This document shows positions 41,541 to 46,096 of a DNA stretch of 46,096 bases, piece by piece. The translations under genes were made by a program, and so were the position numbers. This DNA is from Pinguiococcus pyrenoidosus (lineage: Eukaryota > Sar > Pinguiophyceae > Pinguiochrysidales > Pinguiochrysidaceae). Below the pieces are notes generated by a model. It was not told the DNA's origin and searched no databases. It worked only from the letters and a program-made list of their open reading frames with translations. Location: NCBI GenBank assembly GCA_019677205.1, contig JAAMXY010000227.1, positions 1 to 46,096 on the forward strand. The letters run 5' to 3'. Every line of letters starts with the position of its first letter. Position 1 is the stretch's first letter.

Positions 41541-42917
41541 CTACGTCTTGGCGTCGGCCGCCCTCACCTCCTCGGAGAACACCTGCAAAACCCTGGCAGG
41601 TACGTTGGAAGCGGCATACTTCTGCCACTTGCCTGCGTCGGCGTCCATGGGCTCCTGCACATCCCAGTACAGGATGCGGGGAATGAGCTGAAGTATGTTT
41701 TCCTGCAGCTCGCGAATGCGCTCGGCTCCCACGCGGGCCGGAAGCGCAACAGCTTCGGTGGGGTTCTTGGCGAGCAGCGCGTAGTCCTGAAGCCAGCTCT
41801 CGTTGCCAGCGACGGAGAAGAAGCGGCTATAGGAGATCGCTGGCTTCGAATGGGCCTGCGAAGAGACGTGAGCGCTGAAGATGCCCTTCCAGAAGAGGAT
41901 CGGGATGCAGCCCGCCAGCCACGAGTCAAAGATCGCGCGCCGGGTTGGCGTGTCGCCGGCCGGCTGGATGGAGAACGTGTAGTTCAGGTACGCGAAGGCG
42001 AGCTCGGGGTACGCCAGGGAACCCACTCCAAAGCTCAGGTGATTGCAGAAGGCGGCCTTCTCGCACGCCTCCACCAGCGGAATGCGAAAGGCGTGCCGGC
42101 CCGTGGAGCCGGCGGCGAGGACTGCTTGGGGCTTCCTGCCAGCCTGGTTGAGGCGCCGGATGTGCGAGAGCCACTGGTCCACGTCGTCGTCGTTCCGGGG
42201 GTGAAACGACGTCGAGTACGGCACTGGGAAGCAGTTCAGCTCCTGGAAGAGGAGCGTCACAGACGTCGGGCCGTCCCAAAACTCCCGGTCTGCCTGCTCC
42301 TCCAGCCCCCTTGGGTGCGTCCGCGACCACGGAAGGAGGAAATTCCTGCCTCGATGCCGCTGCCAATAGGGGCTCTGGCGCAGCAGCTGCTCCAGCAGAC
42401 TCAGATACGCCAAGTCCTTCTTGGGGTCCCTGCGTCCCACGTCGGTGGTCTGCAGGTGGAACAGAAGCTCCCACGGCACGGGCAGCAGGAAGGCGTCGGC
42501 CTCGTCCGGCTGCTCCACGAGGCAGTTGCGGACGATGTAGCTCGTGATCTGCAGAGAAAAGGCGTACTGCCCGGTCCGCCAGACTCTCAAGTCCGTGTTG
42601 GGTACGACCGAGGCGTAAAAGCCGCTGGTGGCGTTGCCCCGGATGAGGTCGCAGAAGTCCGGTGGTGACTCCGCCGCACACGGCGAGCCCGCCCAAGCGT
42701 AGCCTCCGGCTGGGGCCTGCCACTCCCTCAGCGCCGGCCACTGCAGCGACACAGGCCTGTCCCTCCCCACATCGTACAGCTCCGAAGCGGCCGGCACATT
42801 GTGGACGGCGAAGCGCAGTCCGCTGCACAGCTGTTCTCTGCGGTCATCCTCCTCACCGCTCGCGATCTTCACCGTTATCGACACTGTACATAGCGCGAGG
42901 AACAGCCGGTGGCGCAT
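41541..42917 (-). CDS. Exostosin-like (GT47) glycosyltransferase, copy 2 (diverged)
   Basis: Single exon, 458 aa. Signal peptide MRHRLFLALCTVSITVKIAS, then EQLCSGLRFAVHNVPAA aligned to DALCGGLRFAIHEVPPV of its neighbours. It shares the whole architecture: GGYAWAGSPC, QITSYIVRNCLVEQPDEADA, GRNFLLPWSRTHPRG, VLAAGSTGRHAFRIPLVEA, YLNYTFSIQPAGDTPTRRAI and FDSWLAGCIPILFWKG. It is clearly older than the copy 1/copy 3 split and lies outside the duplicated blocks. That layout suggests a pair (copies 1 and 2) or an array of which only one member was recently re-duplicated. Role as for copy 1. Confidence 0.85.
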   Translation of the reverse strand: MRHRLFLALCTVSITVKIASGEEDDRREQLCSGLRFAVHNVPAASELYDVGRDRPVSLQWPALREWQAPAGGYAWAGSPCAAESPPDFCDLIRGNATSGFYASVVPNTDLRVWRTGQYAFSLQITSYIVRNCLVEQPDEADAFLLPVPWELLFHLQTTDVGRRDPKKDLAYLSLLEQLLRQSPYWQRHRGRNFLLPWSRTHPRGLEEQADREFWDGPTSVTLLFQELNCFPVPYSTSFHPRNDDDVDQWLSHIRRLNQAGRKPQAVLAAGSTGRHAFRIPLVEACEKAAFCNHLSFGVGSLAYPELAFAYLNYTFSIQPAGDTPTRRAIFDSWLAGCIPILFWKGIFSAHVSSQAHSKPAISYSRFFSVAGNESWLQDYALLAKNPTEAVALPARVGAERIRELQENILQLIPRILYWDVQEPMDADAGKWQKYAASNVPARVLQVFSEEVRAADAKT

Positions 42918-43441
42918 GCTTCTCCTCCCTCCACATCACCTTCGGAGCGGCGCTGCTTCGGTGCTTCTTCGGTCCATTCATCTGGACTCCGGACATCTCC
43001 TGCCTCGGCGTATTGACTCATATGATTGACAGATACTGGCAGTGGTTTGGGGTGCTTGCAAGCTATGCGCGAATAGGAGTCGTTCCGTTGGAATCTAGGA
43101 CGCGCCATTGGAGGGTCGCAGAAGACAAGCAGTATCCCGTTTGCCGATATAAGCCTGTTTTGGGAGATGCTGACAGTCGCAGTGACCAATCGCTTCTTGT
43201 ACTCGTGGAATGAGAGGGGTGAAGAATGGTGCAGCGCGCTGGCAGAAGAACCGATCAAGAGGTCTGACATAGACCCAATGCCGTGGAAGTCTGAGTTGGG
43301 ACACTCAGTAAAATCTTCATAAATCCATATACTCTTTAACCTATCATCCACTCAGGTGGCATGTCTGTCCAAGCATGTCCGTCGTTTCCAACGGTCTCTG
43401 TCCTACTGTATCTTGTTTTTCTCACAACGGCCAGGAGACAA
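42918..43441. promoter_or_regulatory. Upstream region of GT47 gene 2
   Basis: About 520 nt, less GC-rich than the genes, unique in the window, ending at the left edge of duplicated copy B. No gene is visible. Confidence 0.45.
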
Positions 43442-45500
43442 CAGGAGACAGTACAGTGTGACGGACGGCAAGGTTCGCGGCCGATTTCAAGGTGGGTTGT
43501 TTTCGTGCTTTCGTTCCGCCGAGGAGCCGGGCCTCCCTTTCCTGCCGGTTTCACCGCAGGCGGGCCGTGCCGTCGTCCACAGCAGGTTGCGGCTGAAGGA
43601 CCTGTCCGAGGCTTTCGCAGTGTCGAGAGAGACCGGTCCAAACATCCTGGTCCACTTCGCGTTTCCTATCCTTCAAGCGTGGCAAGCCCCTTTCTGCTCA
43701 CGCCCCGTCTCACAAGATCAGCAGAGGATTCCCCGAGCGGGCGGAGAAGCCTTGACCTACGCAGTCTATTGGAACAAACCAGCAGCGCATCAACAACGCC
43801 CGAGGCGCCGACCAATCCAACGGTGCTGGTTGACAAGCCGCTCGAGCTATCATCCGATACTTGTCCCCTCTCTCGAGTTGCCATCGACACATACATATGC
43901 AATCACAAACAGACGCCAAGCCCCTCATACTTTCTCATGTGCCAGAAGAAAACCTCTCCCAACGTCAAGCTCTTTGCAGACTTCGCGTGCCAGCGCCTTG
44001 CTCCAGCTCAGCTCGACGGCACTGCCTGCCCTTTCAGGTGGTCGGCGAACTCCCGCAGCACAGATGCCACGACGTTCGACGCCCCGTACTTTTCCCACTT
44101 GCCCATGTCTGCGTCCATGGGCCGCTCCGCATCCCAATACAGCATCCGCGGAATGAATCGCAAAATGTTGCCCTGGATCTCTCGTACCCGCTTCTGGCTC
44201 GCGCGGGACGGGAGAGACACGGCGTCGGCTTCGTCCTCCGCGAACAGCGCCAGATCCTGTATCCAAGCTTCGTCGCCGTCCTGCGCAAAGAAGCGGCTAT
44301 ATGCTTTCGCAGGCATCACCTTCGACTGGCCCTGGTGGTGTGCGGCGAAGGGCCCTTGGCCAAACAGGATCGGAATGCAGCCTGTCAGCCACGAGTCGAA
44401 CATCCCGCGGCGCGTGGGCGTGTCTCCGGCGGGATGGATGGAGAACGTGTAGTTAAGGTACGTGAGGGCGATGCCGGGATACGCTCTCTTGATATCCTGC
44501 GTGACTATCTCGTGGGTACAAACGCTGCTTTCCTCGCACGCCAGGACGAGCGGCCTGCGAAACTCGTGCCGCCCGGCCGAACCGGCTGCGAGGAGCGCCC
44601 CAGGCTCCCGTCCATCCCGGGTCGCCCTCCGGACGAATTCCAACCATCGATCCACGTCTCGGTCGGAGGTTGGATGGAAGAAGGTGGGGTAGGGCACCGC
44701 CAAGACGTGCTCCGAGTTCTCTTCGATGGTCGTGAACATCATTTCCGTCCAGGGATACTCTTGCGGATTCTTGATCAAGGCCCGCAGGTGCGGGCGGGAG
44801 CAGGCTAAGAGGAAGTTCCTGCCCTGGTGCTCGTTCCAGTACGGACTGTCCTCCAGCAGCCTCTCCTGCTCCGTGACATACTGCAGCTGGTTCTTCCGCG
44901 TCTCCTCCGCATCGCCGTGTGGTCTCATCCGCCGAAGCAGAAATTCGTAGTCAAAGCCCAGCAGGAAGGCATCTGCTTCGCCGGGGTCGTCCACCAGGCA
45001 GTTGGCGATCACGTAGCTGGTGATCTGCAACGGAGACGAGTACTGCTCCGAGGCCCAGAACACTAGGCCGCTGTCCGGGAGAGCGTCCCGCTTCGCGCCC
45101 TTGCCGCCGTCTTCAACAATGTAGTCGCAGATGTCCGGCATGGACATCACCGAGCTGCACGGCGAGCCAGACCAAGCGTAGCCATCAGGAGGCTGCCAAG
45201 GCCCCCGAACCAGGGTCCAACTGGTTGTCACTCCCGAGGCGTTGGCGGGAAAGAAGTCGCCGACAGATGGCACTTCGTGTATCGCGAAGCGGAGGCCGCC
45301 ACACAGCGCGTCCCGCCGCTGCTGCTCGTCACCCAGCGCAACTTGGAGGGAAAGCGTCAGGGCGACGACACGTCCGCCGGATCCGGCCATGAGAGGCCCA
45401 CGCAGGCGCTGGATCTCCGGCGCTTCGGAAGCGGCCGAAGAACTTTTATGGGGGGCAACATGGACAGACACGAAGACAGCTCCGGAAGACACCCACGAGA
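43442..45500. repeat. Duplicated block, copy B (matches 39154-41222)
   Basis: Same orientation as copy A. It contains GT47 gene 3 and the same 0.57-kb downstream region (43442-44007). It lacks the 13-bp duplication of copy A. Short GGAGACA repeats sit at the left junction of both copies. Confidence 0.9.
44008..45390 (-). CDS. Exostosin-like (GT47) glycosyltransferase, copy 3
   Basis: Single exon, 460 aa from ATG at 45390 (signal anchor VVALTLSLQVALG), same length as copy 1. The last 150 or so residues are almost identical to copy 1 (one visible change, SRVSQ to SRASQ). Differences cluster in patches: SVGDFFPANASGVTTSWTLV, GFDYEFLLRRMRPHGDAEET, the RALIKNPQEYPW region and VTQDIKRAYPG. All GT47 core motifs are intact, so the gene looks functional. 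An upstream in-frame ATG at 45492 is not favoured. Confidence 0.85.
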   Translation of the reverse strand: MAGSGGRVVALTLSLQVALGDEQQRRDALCGGLRFAIHEVPSVGDFFPANASGVTTSWTLVRGPWQPPDGYAWSGSPCSSVMSMPDICDYIVEDGGKGAKRDALPDSGLVFWASEQYSSPLQITSYVIANCLVDDPGEADAFLLGFDYEFLLRRMRPHGDAEETRKNQLQYVTEQERLLEDSPYWNEHQGRNFLLACSRPHLRALIKNPQEYPWTEMMFTTIEENSEHVLAVPYPTFFHPTSDRDVDRWLEFVRRATRDGREPGALLAAGSAGRHEFRRPLVLACEESSVCTHEIVTQDIKRAYPGIALTYLNYTFSIHPAGDTPTRRGMFDSWLTGCIPILFGQGPFAAHHQGQSKVMPAKAYSRFFAQDGDEAWIQDLALFAEDEADAVSLPSRASQKRVREIQGNILRFIPRMLYWDAERPMDADMGKWEKYGASNVVASVLREFADHLKGQAVPSS

Positions 45501-46096
45501 CTGTTCGAAAGAGCTGGAGGCCTTCCTCCGGAAGGTTCCGGAAGGTCTTTCGCGGGTAAGTTGGAGTTCAAATCCTACTTCCAAGGGCTGCCCTCTGATC
45601 AACTTGAGAAGCGTGCAGTGACTCTTGATCAGTAATTGGAAGAAGAGTTAACGAATCTGATTGAAATAACAAGGAGATGATGTGTTTCAGTTTCAACAAA
45701 AATTAAAATAGTGGTCACCATCAATCATGCGAGCTTTTTCCGACAAAACCTCTCGTTTCTACGGACTAAGCGGTGTGCAGGATGTGTTTCGGAAGGCTAC
45801 AAATACGACCGCAAGCCCATTCGTATTTGAATGTGATCCACGCTCCTATTTGTATCCGTCCGCGGGCACTTTGTGTCCAGAACGCCAGTCTCGACGCCAA
45901 ACTCTCCCAGTGCTGCCCGTCAAGTGCTTCGATCGACTCTTTCTTCAGCTGTAGGGCATTTCATGCCCTCTTTCCTCTCCCAATGATCTCGGAAGCTCGC
46001 GCACGCTTTGTCGACAGGTGAGAAGCGTTCTTTCGTCTAGTGCACAGTTCAAACCCTAATCAGTCAGGGCAAACGATTGTGGTGATCAATTACAGT
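45501..46096. other. Right-end region, no gene seen
   Basis: Less GC-rich sequence holding the upstream region of GT47 gene 3. The short open frames (for example 45727-45954, +) show no domain. TTCAAAT/TTCAAAC pieces at 45568 and 46049 resemble tRNA B boxes but have no cloverleaf. Confidence 0.5.

Noticed and set aside
45540-45600. tRNA-like B box (GAGTTCAAATCC)
   Set aside because: The flanking bases do not form a T stem or acceptor stem. The similar piece at 46049 also fails.

Overview
The window is nuclear DNA of a eukaryote. It is moderately GC-rich and gene-dense. Introns are short (about 30-300 nt) GT-AG introns, most of them visible because the reading frame changes across them. Five predicted proteins (at 5774-8034, 12420-13328, 23842-24965, 34145-35073 and 37246-39024) start with a signal-peptide-like stretch. 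In the clearest cases it ends in a Phe- or Leu-containing '(A)FAP'-type junction followed by a basic segment. That is the bipartite presequence of plastids of secondary red-algal origin. PACRG, a ciliary doublet-microtubule protein, and GDP-mannose 3,5-epimerase are also present. My best inference is a flagellated alga with a complex red plastid (ochrophyte, haptophyte or cryptophyte). I cannot name the species. There are no bacterial operons, CRISPR arrays, insertion sequences or phage genes.

Layout, left to right. 1-575: partial unrecognised ORF (-). 791-980: 10-bp minisatellite. 2054-3500: STE20-like kinase (+). 3740-5030: GDP-mannose 3,5-epimerase (-). 5774-8034: NSF-like AAA ATPase with one AAA domain and a plastid-type leader (-). 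8223-10236: SMYD-type SET protein (-). 10603-11750: coiled-coil/ankyrin protein (+). 12420-13328: plastid DUF2358/NTF2-like protein (+). 13952-15980: DUF676-type lipase (-). 16187-17868: 2OG-Fe(II) oxygenase (-). 18404-22476: INPP4-like phosphatase (+). 22778-23480: Bud32/TP53RK (-). 23842-24965: plastid cyclophilin (+). 25260-27244: Frizzled-CRD-like 7TM protein (-). 27619-27719: intron-containing tRNA-Leu(CAA) (-). 28322-31390: Tudor-like/atypical kinase (+). 31665-32473: MED6 (-). 32868-33786: Orai-like channel (+). 34145-35073: plastid GNAT acetyltransferase (-). 35971-37185: PACRG (+). 37246-39024: SAP-RNase Z (-). 39731-45390: three GT47/exostosin-like genes in tandem (-), the outer two lying in near-identical ~2.06-kb blocks.

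Genes often sit in divergent or convergent pairs with little spacing (60 nt between PACRG and RNase Z). Several divergent promoters carry E2F-like TTTGGCGGGAAA or TTTCGCGC motifs. The genes do not form one pathway. Loose themes are plastid protein handling (cyclophilin, NSF-like ATPase, RNase Z, GNAT), signalling (two kinases, INPP4, Orai, CRD-7TM receptor) and sugar/glycan metabolism (GME and the GT47 cluster).

Exon boundaries were found by eye from frame continuity, splice sites and family conservation. They are models, not transcript-supported structures. All family assignments are from motif recognition without a database search.
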